A stretch of DNA of 64,000 bases from Lineus longissimus (taxonomy: Eukaryota > Nemertea > Pilidiophora > Heteronemertea > Lineidae). The stretch lies in assembly GCF_910592395.1 (NCBI RefSeq), contig NC_088319.1, positions 1,118,001 through 1,182,000 of the forward strand, read 5' to 3'. Below are positions 51,240-64,000 of this stretch, piece after piece. Every line of letters starts with the position of its first letter. The first letter of the stretch is position 1. Below the pieces are notes generated by a model. It did no database searches and was not told the DNA's origin. It was given only the letters and a program-made list of their open reading frames with translations. A program made the translations under genes and the position numbers.

Positions 51240-52400
51240 CAGATTTTTGTTCAGAAATACAGATTTTGTTGATCAGATGTGTATCATTCTGTTTCGGGTT
51301 GCAGAAAAAACTATCTCGCAATGACCCACATGATGTGATGTCACATGCTTTTCTGCCCCCTCTAGGGGCATACAGTGGTAACTAATAAACTGACTGCAAA
51401 ATGAAAGCAGGTTGAACATGAGATGTGTATCATTCCATCTTGGGTTGCAGCGAACTTCATCAAATGAAAGTGAAATGAATTCTATCTGTATTGGCCGGTG
51501 CGGGAGAGAAAACAACAATCCCTGAAGAAATTGTATTTTGGGTCAGGCGTCCGTCATCAGTAAGGCACCAGAGGTCAAATACATAAGCAACTCAAAACTT
51601 GACAGTGAAAAAAATACTGTCTGGCACCGCCATCCCGACTGTGGTGTACACCCGACTATAACAAGTGTAAAGGGAATATGCTGTTATGGATGTCAGATGG
51701 TGGTTCCTTGGCTTTACAAACAATTTCCGGAACAACACCCCGCAGCGACACCAAGGACCGCTCCGCTAATCAATTGATTCGTTCGCAACGGTGTCAAAGT
51801 CGGGGACTAGCGAAGGGCGACTTGCTTCCTGTACCGGGTGCCAGAAAGTGTTTGCATTGTTAGCCTATAAACACGAGATTTCAATCCTTGTCTTGGGTGT
51901 CTTTGAGAAGCTGACCATACACAATTCCCAACCTACTCGTCAGCCATTGCTGAAAGATTACCTGGGTTATACGTGTTACTGGGATGTATTCAAGAAGATA
52001 CCTGGGGCTGTTGGAGAGACTTCTTGTCTAAACAGTACCATTCTGCCCCCTCTAAGGCATAACAATGGTAAATTATAAACACAAGATTTTAATCCTTGTC
52101 TCGGGTGTCTTTGAGAGAACTGATCACACACAATTCCCAACCTACTCGTCAGCCAGCTGACAGATTACCTGGGTCGAACATGTTGCTGAGATGTTTTTGA
52201 AGAGAAACTTGTGGCTGTTGGAGAGACTTCTTGTCTAAACAGTACCATTCTGCCCCCTCTAAGGCATAACAGTGGTAGCTAACTAATAAACTGACTGATA
52301 AATGAAACCAGGTTGAACTAAAGATGTTCATCATTCCATCTTGGGTTGCAGAGAAAACTAATCTCACAAAGACCCACATGACGTGTTGTCACATATCAAC
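51240..52400. repeat. duplicated segments (51240-51480 with 52240-52400; 51870-52075 with 52080-52280)
   Basis: Shared blocks include ttctgccccctctaggggca / ttctgccccctctaaggcat, atcattccatcttgggttgc, and tgttggagagacttcttgtc. The second pair is directly adjacent, with a period of about 215. Confidence 0.75.
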
Positions 52401-53327
52401 AGTCTTTGAGCCAAACATCAGAAATTAGTTTCTTCAACTTTTCGGCTGATGCATGCCAGAACTGTTGCAGTTTGTTGGTGATCTCTTTCTTTCGACTCTT
52501 TGCTTGGATCACTTCAGGTACTTGATGTAACACTTTTGACGGAAGTTCAACAAATTGTCCCTGAATGGCCCACCTAGTCCACAAAGGGAAGACAACCAAG
52601 GTAAGACCTCTGAGCCCTGAGTTTCCTCATGAGCGCAGAATTGTGCCGGTTTCAAGAGAAGGTGAGAAAGCAGCTTCAGGAAATCACGTTGGAGTAGTTC
52701 TCTAATGGAGCAGATAATGAGTCGACTGTGGTACCAGCATCTGGCACTGGATACTAGCTGCAATCTCTCTGATCAGACCAGTTAATGCTCTAGCCCTGTT
52801 TAAGTAATCATGTTGCATCTTTCAGCTTATTTCCAAAGCCTATTGAATCGTTAAATGCCGATGGCCCCACTTGCACACTCAAGGAAACCAGCCAAGCCCA
52901 ACGTGAGATCTTTGAGCATGGAGTTTACCCAGAGCACAGGTTTGTGCAGACAGATTCACACATTACAAAGTGTCAACTACTGTGCATCACAGACACATGC
53001 ATAATGCTTTCTTTGAAATCAGAAAAGATACTTTTTAAAGAGATATTTTTTGTTCTCTTATCTTTGCAACTGTTTCATGTTAGGTACTGTCAGGGTTATA
53101 TCATTCTCCCTCACCACCATAACTGCCCGCACGGACTGCACTGCCCCTCTTCCCAACTTAACTCTCCTGACCTGCCAAGCACTATAATTGCCTTTACCTT
53201 GCATGAAGTTCCCACCTACATCCACCTGGCACATTATGATGTAACCCCGACTGTATCACATGATGAAATATTTGCTACTACAAATCAGATTTATCAGATT
53301 TATCAGCAAGATCTTGCTAGTGGTGAC

Positions 53328-56300
53328 TATAAATGCATCATTTCCGATTCTCATTTTTTTAAGGTTCAAGCATTCTACAGTAACTCAAGGACAGCGGATC
53401 TTGGATTTTCATGGACTGTGGGATGACTATGAATGATTGTAGTTGAGATAGGTCAAGGTAGGTGTCTCATTCCTGCAATTTTCAGCCAGTTTTAAGATAA
53501 CCTGCTAAGGGTCAGAGATTTTTCAGTGAGATTTAAGAAATCTTGCTAGGCATCAGAGATTTTTTCGGCATGATTTAAGACATCTTGCTAGGCATCGCTA
53601 TAAATGCATCATTTCCGATTCTCATATTTTTAAGGTTCAAGCATTCTACAGGAACACAAGGACAGCGGATCTTGGATTTTCATGGACTTGGAGATGACTT
53701 AATGGTATACAACAGGTATACAAGCCAGGTGAAGGTTGCACTTGCAGATCTTGGAATTAGACTCGGGATGACCATGAATGACCCACCAGAGGTGGAGAGC
53801 CAACCGGCATGATTTAAGACATCTTGCTAGGCATCACTATCAATGCATCATTTCCGATTCTCATATTTTTAAGGTTCAAGCATTCTACAGGAACACAAGG
53901 ACAGCGGATCTTGGATTTTCATGGACTTGGGGATGACTTAATGGTATACAACAGGTATACAAGCCAGGTGAAGGTTGCACTTGCAGATCTTGGAATTAGA
54001 CTCGGGATGACCATGAATGACCCACCAGAGGTGGAGACTCGAACCGGCATGATTTAAGACATCTTGCTAGGCATCACTATAAATGCATCATTTCCGATTC
54101 TCATATTTTTAAGGTTCAAGCATTCTACAGGAACACAAGGACAGCGGATCTTGGATTTTCATGGACTTGGGGATGACTTAATGGTATACAACAGGTATAC
54201 AAGACAGGTGAAGGTTGCACTTGCAGATCTTGGAATTGGACTCGGGATGACCATGAATGACCCACCAGAGGTGGAGAGCCAACCGGCATGATCTGAGACA
54301 TCTTGCTAGGCATCACTATAAATGCATCATTTCCGATTCTCATATTTTTAAGGTTCAAGCATTCTACAGGAAGACAAGGACAGCGGATCTTGGATTTTCA
54401 TGGACTTGGGGATGACTTAATGGTATACAACAGGTATACAAGCCAGGTGAAGGTTGCACTTGCAGATCTTGGAATTAGACTCGGGATGACCATGAATGAC
54501 CCACCAGAGGTGGAGACTCGAACCGGCATGATTTAAGACATCTTGCTAGGCATCACTATAAATGCATCATTTCCGATTCTCATATCTTTAAGGTTCAAGC
54601 ATTCTACAGGAACACAAGGACAGCGGATCTTGGATTTTCATGGACTTGGGGATGACTTAATGGTATACAACAGGTATACAAGACAGGTGAAGGTTGCACT
54701 TGCAGATCTTGGAATTAGACTCGGGATGACCATGAATGACCCACCAGAGGTGGAGAGCCAACTGGCATGATTTAAGACATCCTGCTAGGCATCGCTATAA
54801 ATGCATCATTTCCGATTCTCATATTTTTAAGGTTCAAGCATTCTACAGGAACACAAGGACGGCAGATCTTGGAATTTCATGGACTTGGGGATGACTTAAT
54901 GGTATACAACAGGTATACAAGCCAGGTGAAGGTTGCACTTGCAGATCTTGGAATTGGACTCGGGATGACCATGAATGACCCACCAGAGGTGGAGAGCCAA
55001 CCGGCATGATTTAAGACATCTTGCTAGGCATCGCTATAAATGCATCATTTCCGATTCTCATATTTTTAAGGTTCAAGCATTCTACAGGAACACAAGGACA
55101 GCGGATCTTGGATTTTCATGGACTTGGGGATGACTTAATGGTATACAACAGGTATACAAGCCAGGTGAAGGTTGCACTTGCAGATCTTGGAATTGGACTC
55201 GGGATGACCATGAATGACCCACCAGAGGTGGAGAGCCAACCGGCATGATTTAAGACATCTTGCTAGGCATCACTATAAATGCATCATTTTCGATTCTCAT
55301 ATGTTTAAGGTTGAAGCATTCTACAGGAACACAAGCACAGCGGATCTTGGATTTTCATGGACTTGGAGATGACTTAATGGTATACAACAGGTATACAAGC
55401 CAGGTGAAGGTTGCACTTGCAGATCTTGGAATTAGACTCGGGATGACCATGAATGACCCACCAGAGGTGGAGAGCCAACCGGCATGATTTAAGACATCTT
55501 GCTAGGCATCACTATCAATGCATCATTTCCGATTCTCATATTTTTAAGGTTCAAGCATTCTACAGGAACACAAGGACAGCGGATCTTGGATTTTCATGGA
55601 CTTGGGGATGACTTAATGGTATACAACAGGTATACAAGACAGGTGAAGGTTGCACTTGCAGATCTTGGAATTAGACTCGGGATGACCATGAATGACCCAC
55701 CAGAGGTGGAGAGCCAACTGGCATGATTTAAGACATCCTGCTAGGCATCGCTATAAATGCATCATTTCCGATTCTCATATTTTTAAGGTTCAAGCATTCT
55801 ACAGGAACACAAGGACGGCAGATCTTGGAATTTCATGGACTTGGGGATGACTTAATGGTATACAACAGGTATACAAGCCAGGTGAAGGTTGCACTTGCAG
55901 ATCTTGGAATTGGACTCGGGATGACCATGAATGACCCACCAGAGGTGGAGAGCCAACCGGCATGATTTAAGACATCTTGCTAGGCATCGCTATAAATGCA
56001 TCATTTCCGATTCTCATATTTTTAAGGTTCAAGCATTCTACAGGAACACAAGGACAGCGGATCTTGGATTTTCATGGACTTGGGGATGACTTAATGGTAT
56101 ACAACAGGTATACAAGCCAGGTGAAGGTTGCACTTGCAGATCTTGGAATTGGACTCGGGATGACCATGAATGACCCACCAGAGGTGGAGAGCCAACCGGC
56201 ATGATTTAAGACATCTTGCTAGGCATCACTATAAATGCATCATTTTCGATTCTCATATGTTTAAGGTTGAAGCATTCTACAGGAACACAAGCACAGCGGA

Positions 56301-59300
56301 TCTTGGATTTTCATGGACTTGGAGATGACTTAATGGTATACAACAGGTATACAAGCCAGGTGAAGGTTGCACTTGCAGATCTTGGAATTAGACTCGGGAT
56401 GACCATGAATGACCCACCAGAGGTGGAGAGCCAACCGGCATGATTTAAGACATCTTGCTAGGCATCACTATCAATGCATCATTTCCGATTCTCATATTTT
56501 TAAGGTTCAAGCATTCTACAGGAACACAAGGACAGCGGATCTTGGATTTTCATGGACTTGGAGATGACTTAATGGTATACAACAGGTATACAAGCCAGGT
56601 GAAGGTTGCACTTGCAGTTCTTGGAATTAGACTCGGGATGACCATGAATGACCCACCAGAGGTGGAGAGCCAACCGGCATGATTTAAGACATCTTGCCAG
56701 GCATCACTATAAATGCATCATTTCCGATTCTCATATTTTTAAGCTTCAAGCATTCTACAAAGGACAGCGGATCTTGGATTTTCATGGACTTGCATGAGGA
56801 TGACTTAATGGTATACAACAGGTATACAAGCCAGGTGAAGGTTGCACTTGCAGATCTTGGAATTGGACTCGGGATGACCATGAATGACCCACCAGAGGTG
56901 GAGAGCCAACCGGCATGATTTAAGACATCTTGCTAGGCATCGCTATAAATGCATCATTTCCGATTCTCATATTTTTAAGGTTCAAACATTCTACAGGAAG
57001 ACTAGGACAGCGGATCTTGGATTTTCATGGACTTGGGGATGACTTAATGGTATACAACAGGTATACAAGCCAGGTGAAGGTTGCACTTGCAGATCTTGGA
57101 ATTAGACTCGGGATGACCATGAATGACCCACCAGAGGTGGAGAGCCAACCAGCATGATTTAAGACATCTTGCTAGGCATCACTATAAATGCATCATTTCT
57201 GATTCTCATATTTTAAAGGTTCAAGCATTCTACAGGAACACAAGGACAGCGGATCTTGGATTTTCATGGACTTGGGGATGACTTAATAGTATACAACAGG
57301 TATACAAGCCAGGTGAAGGTTGCACTTGCAGATCTTGGAATTGGACTCGGGATGACCATGAATGACCCACCAGAGGTGGAGAGCCAACCGGCATGATTTA
57401 AGACATCTTGCTAGGCATCACTATAAATGCATCATTTCCAATTCTCATATTTTTAAGGTTCAAGCATTCTACAGGAACACAAGGACAGCGGATCTTGGAT
57501 GTTCATGGACTTGGGGATGACTTAATGGTATACAACAGGTCTTCAAGCCAGGTGAAGATTGCACTTGCAGATCTTGGAATTGGACTCGGGATGACCATGA
57601 ATGACCCACCAGAGGTGGAGAGTCAACCGGCATGATTTAAGACATCTTGCTAGGCATCGCTATAAATGCATCATTTCCGATTCTCATATTTTTAAGGTTC
57701 AAGCATTCTACAGGAACACAAGGACAGCGGATCTTGGATTTTCATGGACTTGGGGATGACTTAATGGTATACAACAGGTATACCAGCCAGGTGAAGGTTG
57801 CACTTGCAGATCTTGGAATTGGACTCGGGATGACCATGAATGACCCACCAGAGGTGGAGAGCCAACCGGCATGATTTAAGACATATTGCTAGGCATCGCT
57901 ATAAATGCATCATTTCCGATTCTCATATTTTTAAGGTTCAAGCATTCTACAGGAAAACAAGGACAGCGGATCTTGGATTTTCATGGACTTGGGGATGACT
58001 TAATGGTATACAACAGGTATACAAGCCAGGTGAAGGTTGCACTTGCAGATCTTGGAATTGGACTCGGGATGACCATGAATGACCCACCAGAGGTGGAGAG
58101 CCAACCGGCATGATTTAAGACATCTTGCTAGGCATCACTATAAATGCATCATTTCCGATTCTCATATGTTTAAGGTTGAAGCATTCTACAGGAACACAAG
58201 GACAGCGGATCTTGGATTTTCATGGACTTGGAGATGACTTAATGGTATACAACAGGTATACAAGCCAGGTGAAGGTTGCACTTGCAGATCTTGGAATTAG
58301 ACTCGGGATGACCATGAATGACCCACCAGAGGTGGAGAGCCAACCGGCATGATTTAAGACATCTTGCTAGGCATCACTATCAATGCATCATTTCCGATTC
58401 TCATATTTTTAAGGTTCAAGCATTCTACAGGAACACAAGGACAGCGGATCTTGGATTTTCATGGACTTGGAGATGACTTAATGGTATACAACAGGTATAC
58501 AAGCCAGGTGAAGGTTGCACTTGCAGTTCTTGGAATTAGACTCGGGATGACCATGAATGACCCACCAGAGGTGGAGAGCCAACCGGCATGATTTAAGACA
58601 TCTTGCTAGGCATCACCATAAATGCATCATTTCCGATTCTCATATTTTTAAGGTTCAAGCATTCTACAAAGGACAGCGGATCTTGGATTTTCATGGACTT
58701 GCATGGGGATGACTTAATGGTATACAACAGGTATACAAGCCAGGTGAAGGTTGCACTTGCAGATCTTGGAATTGGACTCGGGATGACCATGAATGACCCA
58801 CCAGAGGTGGAGAGCCAACCGGCATGATTTAAGACATCTTGCTAGGCATCGCTATAAATGCATCATTTCCGATTCTCATATTTTTAAGGTTCAAACATTC
58901 TACAGGAACACAAGGACAGCGGATCTTGGAATTTCATGGACTTGGGGATGACTTAATGGTATACAACAGGTATTCAAGCCAGGTGAAGGTTGCACTTGCA
59001 GATCTTGGAATTAGACTCGGGATGACCATGAATGACCCACCAGAGGTGGAGAGCCAACCAGCATGATTTAAGACATCTTGCTAGGCATCGCTATAAATGC
59101 ATCATTTCCGATTCTCATATTTTAGAGGTTCAAGCATTCTACAGGAACACAAGGACAGCGGATCTTGGATTTTCATGGACTTGAGGATGACTCAATGGTA
59201 TACAACAGGTATACAAGCCAGGTGAAGGTTGCACTTGCAGATCTTGGAATTGGACTCGGGATGACCATGAATGACCCACCAGAGGTGGAGAGCCAACCGG

Positions 59301-62300
59301 CATGATTTAAGACATCTTGCTAGGCATCACTATAAATGCATCATTTCCGATTCTCATATGTTTAAGGTTCAAGCATTCTACAGGAACACAAGGACAGCGG
59401 ATCTTGGATTTTCATGGACTTGGGGATGACTTAATGGTATACAACAGGTATACAAGCCAGGTTATGGTTGCACTTGCAGATCTTGGAATTGGACTCGGGA
59501 TGACCATGAATGACCCACCAGAGGTGGAGAGCCAACCGGCATGATTTAAGACATCTTGCTAGGCATCACTATAAATGCATCATTTCCGATTCTCATATGT
59601 TTAAAGTTCAAGCATTCTACAGGAACACAAGGACAGCGGATCTTGGATTTTCATGGACTTGGGGATGACTTAATGGTATACAACAGGTATACAAGCCAGG
59701 TTATGGTTGCACTTGCAGATCTTGGAATTGGACTCGGGATGACCATGAATGACCCACCAGAGGTGGAGAGCCAACCGGCATGATTTAAGACATCTTGCTA
59801 GGCATCACTATAAATGCATCATTTCCGATTCTCATATGTTTAAAGTTCAAGCATTCTACAGGAACACAAGGACAGCGGATCTTGGATTTTCATGGACTTG
59901 GGGATGACTTAATGGTATACAACAGGTATACAAGCCAGGTGAAGGTTGCACTTGCAGATCTTGGAATTGGACTCGGGATGACCATGAATGACCCACCAGA
60001 GGTGGAGAGCCAACCGGCATGATTTAAGACATCTTGCTAGGCATCGCTATAAATGCATCATTTCCGATTCTCATATTTTTAAGGTTCAAGCATTCTACAG
60101 GAACACAAGGACAGCGGATCTTGGATGTTCATGGACTTGGGGATGACTTAATGGTATACAACAGGTCTTCAAGCCAGGTGAAGGTTGCACTTGCAGATCT
60201 TGGAATTAGACTCGGGATGACCATGAATGACCCACCAGAGGTGGAGAGCCAACCAGCATGATTTAAGACATCTTGCTAGGCATCGCTATAAATGCATCAT
60301 TTCCGATTCTCATATTTTTAAGGTTCAAGCATTCTACAGGAACACAAGGACAGCGGATCTTGGATTTTCATGGACTTGGGGATGACTTAATGGTATACAA
60401 CAGGTATACAAGCCAGGTGAAGGTTGCACTTGCAGATCTTGGAATTGGACTCGGGATGACCATGAATGACCCACCAGAGGTGGAGAGCCAACCGGCATGA
60501 TTTAAGACATATTGCTAGGCATCGCTATAAATGCATCATATCCGATTCTCATATTTTTAAGGTTCAAGCATTCTACAGGAAAACAAGGACAGCGGATCTT
60601 GGATTTTCATGGACTTGGAGATGACTTAATGGTATACAACAGGTATACAAGCCAGGTGAAGGTTGCACTTGCAGATCTTGGAATTGGACTCGGGATGACC
60701 ATGAATGACCCACCAGAGGTGGAGAGCCAACCGGCATGATTTAAGACATCTTGCTAGGCATCACTATAAATGCATCATTTCCGATTCTCATATGTTTAAG
60801 GTTGAAGCATTCTACAGGAACACAAGGACAGCGGATCTTGGATTTTCATGGACTTGGAGATGACTTAATGGTATACAACAGGTATACAAGCCAGGTGAAG
60901 GTTGCACTTGCAGATCTTGGAATTAGACTCGGGATGACCATGAATGACCCACCAGAGGTGGAGAGCCAACCGGCATGATTTAAGACATCTTGCTAGGCAT
61001 CACTATCAATGCATCATTTCCGATTCTCATATTTTTAAGGTTCAAGCATTCTACAGGAACACAAGGACAGCGGATCTTGGATTTTCATGGACTTGGAGAT
61101 GACTTAATGGTATACAACAGGTATACAAGCCAGGTGAAGGTTGCACTTGCAGTTCTTGGAATTAGACTCGGGATGACCATGAATGACCCACCAGAGGTGG
61201 AGAGCCAACCGGCATGATTTAAGACATCTTGCTAGGCATCACCATAAATGCATCATTTCCGATTCTCATATTTTTAAGGTTCAAGCATTCTACAAAGGAC
61301 AGCGGATCTTGGATTTTCATGGACTTGCATGGGGATGACTTAATGGTATACAACAGGTATACAAGCCAGGTGAAGGTTGCACTTGCAGATCTTGGAATTG
61401 GACTCGGGATGACCATGAATGACCCACCAGAGATGGAGAGCCAACCGGCATGATTTAAGACATCTTGCTAGGCATCGCTATAAATGCATCATTTCCGATT
61501 CTCATATTTTTAAGGTTCAAACATTCTACAGGAAGACTAGGACAGCGGATCTTGGATTTTCATGGACTTGGGGATGACTTAATGGTATACAACAGGTATT
61601 CAAGCCAGGTGAAGGTTGCACTTGCAGATCTTGGAATTAGACTCGGGATGACCATGAATGACCCACCAGAGGTGGAGAGCCAACCAGCATGATTTAAGAC
61701 ATCTTGCTAGGCATCGCTATAAATGCATCATTTCCGATTCTCATATTTTAGAGGTTCAAGCATTCTACAGGAACACGAGGACAGCGGATCTTGGATTTTC
61801 ATGGACTTGAGGATGACTTAATGGTATACAACAGGTATACAAGCCAGGTGAAGGTTGCACTTGCAGATCTTGGAATTGGACTCGGGATGACCATGAATGA
61901 CCCACCAGAGGTGGAGAGCCAACCGGCATGATTTAAGACATCTTGCTAGGCATCACTATAAATGCATCATTTCCGATTCTCATATGTTTAAGGTTCAAGC
62001 ATTCTACAGGAACACAAGGACAGCGGATCTTGGATTTTCATGGACTTGGGGATGACTTAATGGTATACAACAGGTATACAAGCCAGGTTATGGTTGCACT
62101 TGCAGATCTTGGAATTGGACTCGGGATGACCATGAATGACCCACCAGAGGTGGAGAGCCAACCGGCATGATTTAAGACATCTTGCTAGGCATCGCTATAA
62201 ATGCATCATTTCCGATTCTCATATTTTTAAGGTTCAAGCATTCTACAGGAACACAAGGACAGCGGATCTTGGATTTTCATGGACTTGGGGATGACTTAAT

Positions 62301-64000
62301 GGTATACAACAGGTCTTCAAGCCAGGTGAAGGTTGCACTTGCAGATCTTGGAATTGGGCTCGGGATGACCATGAATGACCCACCAGAGGTGGAGAGCCAA
62401 CTGGCATGATTTAAGACATCTTGCTAGGCGTCGCTATAAATGCATCATTTCCGATTCTCATATTTTTGAGGTTCAAGCATTCCACAGGAACACAAGGACA
62501 GCGGATCTTGGATTTTCATGGACTTGGGGATGACTTAATGGTATACAACAGGTATACAAGCCAGGTGAAGGTTGCACTTGCAGATCTTGGAATTAGACTC
62601 GGGATGACCATGAACGACCCACCAGAGGTGGAGAGCCAACCGGCATGATTTAAGACATCTTGCTAGGCATCGCTATAAATGCATCATTTCCGATTCTCAT
62701 ATTTTTAAGGTTCAAACATTCTACAGGAAGACTAGGACAGCGGATCTTGGATTTTCATAGACTTGGGGATGACTTAATGGTATACAATAGGTATTCAAGC
62801 CAGGTGAAGGTTGCACTTGCAGATCTTGGAATTAGACTCGGGATGACCATGAATGACCCACCAGAGGTGGAGAGCCAACCAGCATGATTTAAGACATCTT
62901 GCTAGGCATCGCTATAAATGCATCATTTCCGATTCTCATATTTTAGAGGTTCAAGCATTCTACAGGAACACAAGGACAGCGGATCTTGGATTTTCATGGA
63001 CTTGAGGATGACTTAATGGTATACAACAGGTATACAAGCCAGGTGAAGGTTGCACTTGCAGATCTTGGAATTGGACTCGGGATGACCATGAATGACCCAC
63101 CAGAGGTGGAGAGCCAACCGGCATGATTTAAGACATCTTGCTAGGCATCACTATAAATGCATCATTTCCGATTCTTATATGTTTAAGGTTCAAGCATTCT
63201 ACAGGAACACAAGGACAGCGGATCTTGGATTTTCATGGACTTGGGGATGACTTAATGGTATACAACAGGTATACAAGCCAGGTTATGGTTGCACTTGCAG
63301 ATCTTGGAATTGGACTCGGGATGACCATGAATGACCCACCAGAGGTGGAGAACCAACCGGCATGATTTAAGACATCTTGCTAGGCATCGCTATAAATGCA
63401 TCATTTCCGATTCTCATATTTTTAAGGTTCAAGCATTCTACAGGAACACAAGGACAGCGGATCTTGGATTTTCATGGACTTGGGGATGACTTAATGGTAT
63501 ACAACAGGTATACAAGCCAGGTGAAGGTTGCACTTGCAGATCTTGGAATTGGACTCAGGATGACCATGAATGACCCACCAGAGGTGGAGAGCCAACCGGC
63601 ATGATTTAAGACATCTTGCTAGGCATCGCTATAAATGCATCATTTCCGATTCTCATATTTTTAAGGTTCAAGCATTCTACAGGAACACAAGGACAGCGGA
63701 TCTTGGATTTTCATGGACTTGGGGATGACTTAATGGTATACAACAGGTATACAAGCCAGGTGAAGGTTGCACTTGCAGATCTTGGAATTGGACTCGGGAT
63801 GACCATGAATGCCCACCAGAGGTGGAGAGCCAACCGGCATGATTTAAGACATATTGCTAGGCATCGCTATAAATGCATCATTTCCGATTCTCATATTTCT
63901 AAGGTTCAAGCATTCTACAGGAAAACAAGGACAGCGGATCTTGGATTTTCATGGACTTGGGGATGACTTAATGGTATACAACAGGTATACAAGCCAGGTG
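53328..64000. repeat. 239-bp satellite array, 43 full units plus partials, continuing past the right edge
   Basis: Starts with one diverged unit (53328-53430) and a transition with two short copies of gatttaaga.atcttgctagg. From 53585 the units run head to tail every 239 bases, with 240-bp (2), 236-bp (3) and 238-bp (1) variants. Landmarks: ttgctaggcatc, aaatgcatcatttccgattc, aaggttcaagcattctacag, gacagcggatcttgg, ggtatacaacaggtatacaa, gaccatgaatgacccaccag. The period is not a multiple of three, and the 75-codon frame in each unit starts at TTG, so it is not coding. Variant units recur in blocks, giving higher-order repeats. Confidence 0.97.

Larger units (their letters stand above)
48376..53327. 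other. repeat-rich stretch upstream of the first visible perlecan exon
   Basis: Holds a trimer repeat, a LINE 3' end, a tandem duplication (50297-50531) and duplicated segments (51240-52400). Open frames such as 52396-52763 (minus) and 52944-53426 (plus) show no recognised domain and no paired splice sites. No perlecan exon was found here. Confidence 0.6.

Noticed and set aside
52396-52763. Minus-strand frames that look somewhat protein-like (WAIQGQFVELPSKVLHQV, FLKLLSHLLLKPAQF)
   Set aside because: Two different frames, no recognised family and no splice sites; the area contains duplicated noncoding segments.
52944-53426. 160-codon plus-strand frame ending in the first satellite unit
   Set aside because: No domain, no supporting neighbours, and the C-terminal part is satellite sequence; more likely chance.
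53585-64000. A series of about 75-codon open frames, one per satellite unit, resembling a family of small proteins
   Set aside because: They start at TTG, the period is not a multiple of three so the frame shifts every unit, and they are only open because the unit is near-identical in all copies.
53328-64000. CRISPR-like array
   Set aside because: Units are continuous 239-bp copies without unique spacers, in animal DNA.
53585-64000. Repeated mini-exons using CAG|GTGAAG and CAG|GTATAC donors and the TTGCAG acceptor in each unit
   Set aside because: All three frames between the acceptor and the next donor contain stops, so the units cannot be coding exons.

Overview
The window is animal genomic DNA: long introns with GT/AG borders, many small dispersed repeats, and no prokaryotic gene organisation. 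Its main content is most of one large minus-strand gene, the perlecan core protein (HSPG2 in vertebrates, trol and unc-52 in invertebrate models). The repeats include transposon-like foldbacks with TA, TTAA or longer target-site-like flanks, tRNA- and 5S-derived SINE-like units, a LINE 3' end with an ATTAC tail, minisatellites and one large satellite. Together with the repeat style and the perlecan layout they suggest a marine invertebrate, perhaps a deuterostome or lophotrochozoan. The species cannot be fixed from the sequence.

Layout on the plus axis. At 383-1649 lie the last three recognised exons of a plus-strand single-pass membrane protein whose 5' part is off the window. At 4126-48375 lie 47 minus-strand exons of perlecan, convergent with the first gene. 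I placed every exon from splice sites and reading phase. The lengths add to 8,419 nt and give one uninterrupted frame of about 2,805 codons ending in TAA. In protein order this is: a laminin-type EGF repeat (48.3 kb), nine Ig domains (47.6-37.1 kb), seven LDL-receptor class A repeats (36.2-31.4 kb), ten more Ig domains (30.4-15.0 kb), then LG-EGF-EGF-LG-EGF-EGF-LG (14.6-4.1 kb). The last part is the exact module order of perlecan domain V (endorepellin). The N-terminal part of the gene is not in the window.

From 48.4 to 53.3 kb there are only repeats, including a trimer of about 300 bp and a CR1/L2-like LINE 3' end. From about 53.33 kb to the right edge runs a 239-bp satellite: 43 complete units, one partial unit, and one diverged unit at its left edge. 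It has clear higher-order structure. If the 5' exons of perlecan lie beyond 64 kb, this array sits inside one of its introns.

Perlecan is a secreted basement-membrane proteoglycan core. The Ig arrays act as an extended spacer, the LDLa modules are Ca2+-stabilised ligand-binding units, and the C-terminal LG/EGF modules bind receptors such as dystroglycan and integrins in characterised homologues. The most notable points are the LDLa run placed between two Ig arrays, a repeated exon cassette coding Ig pairs, the nested satellite, and several mobile elements whose internal or promoter-like segment has expanded in tandem.
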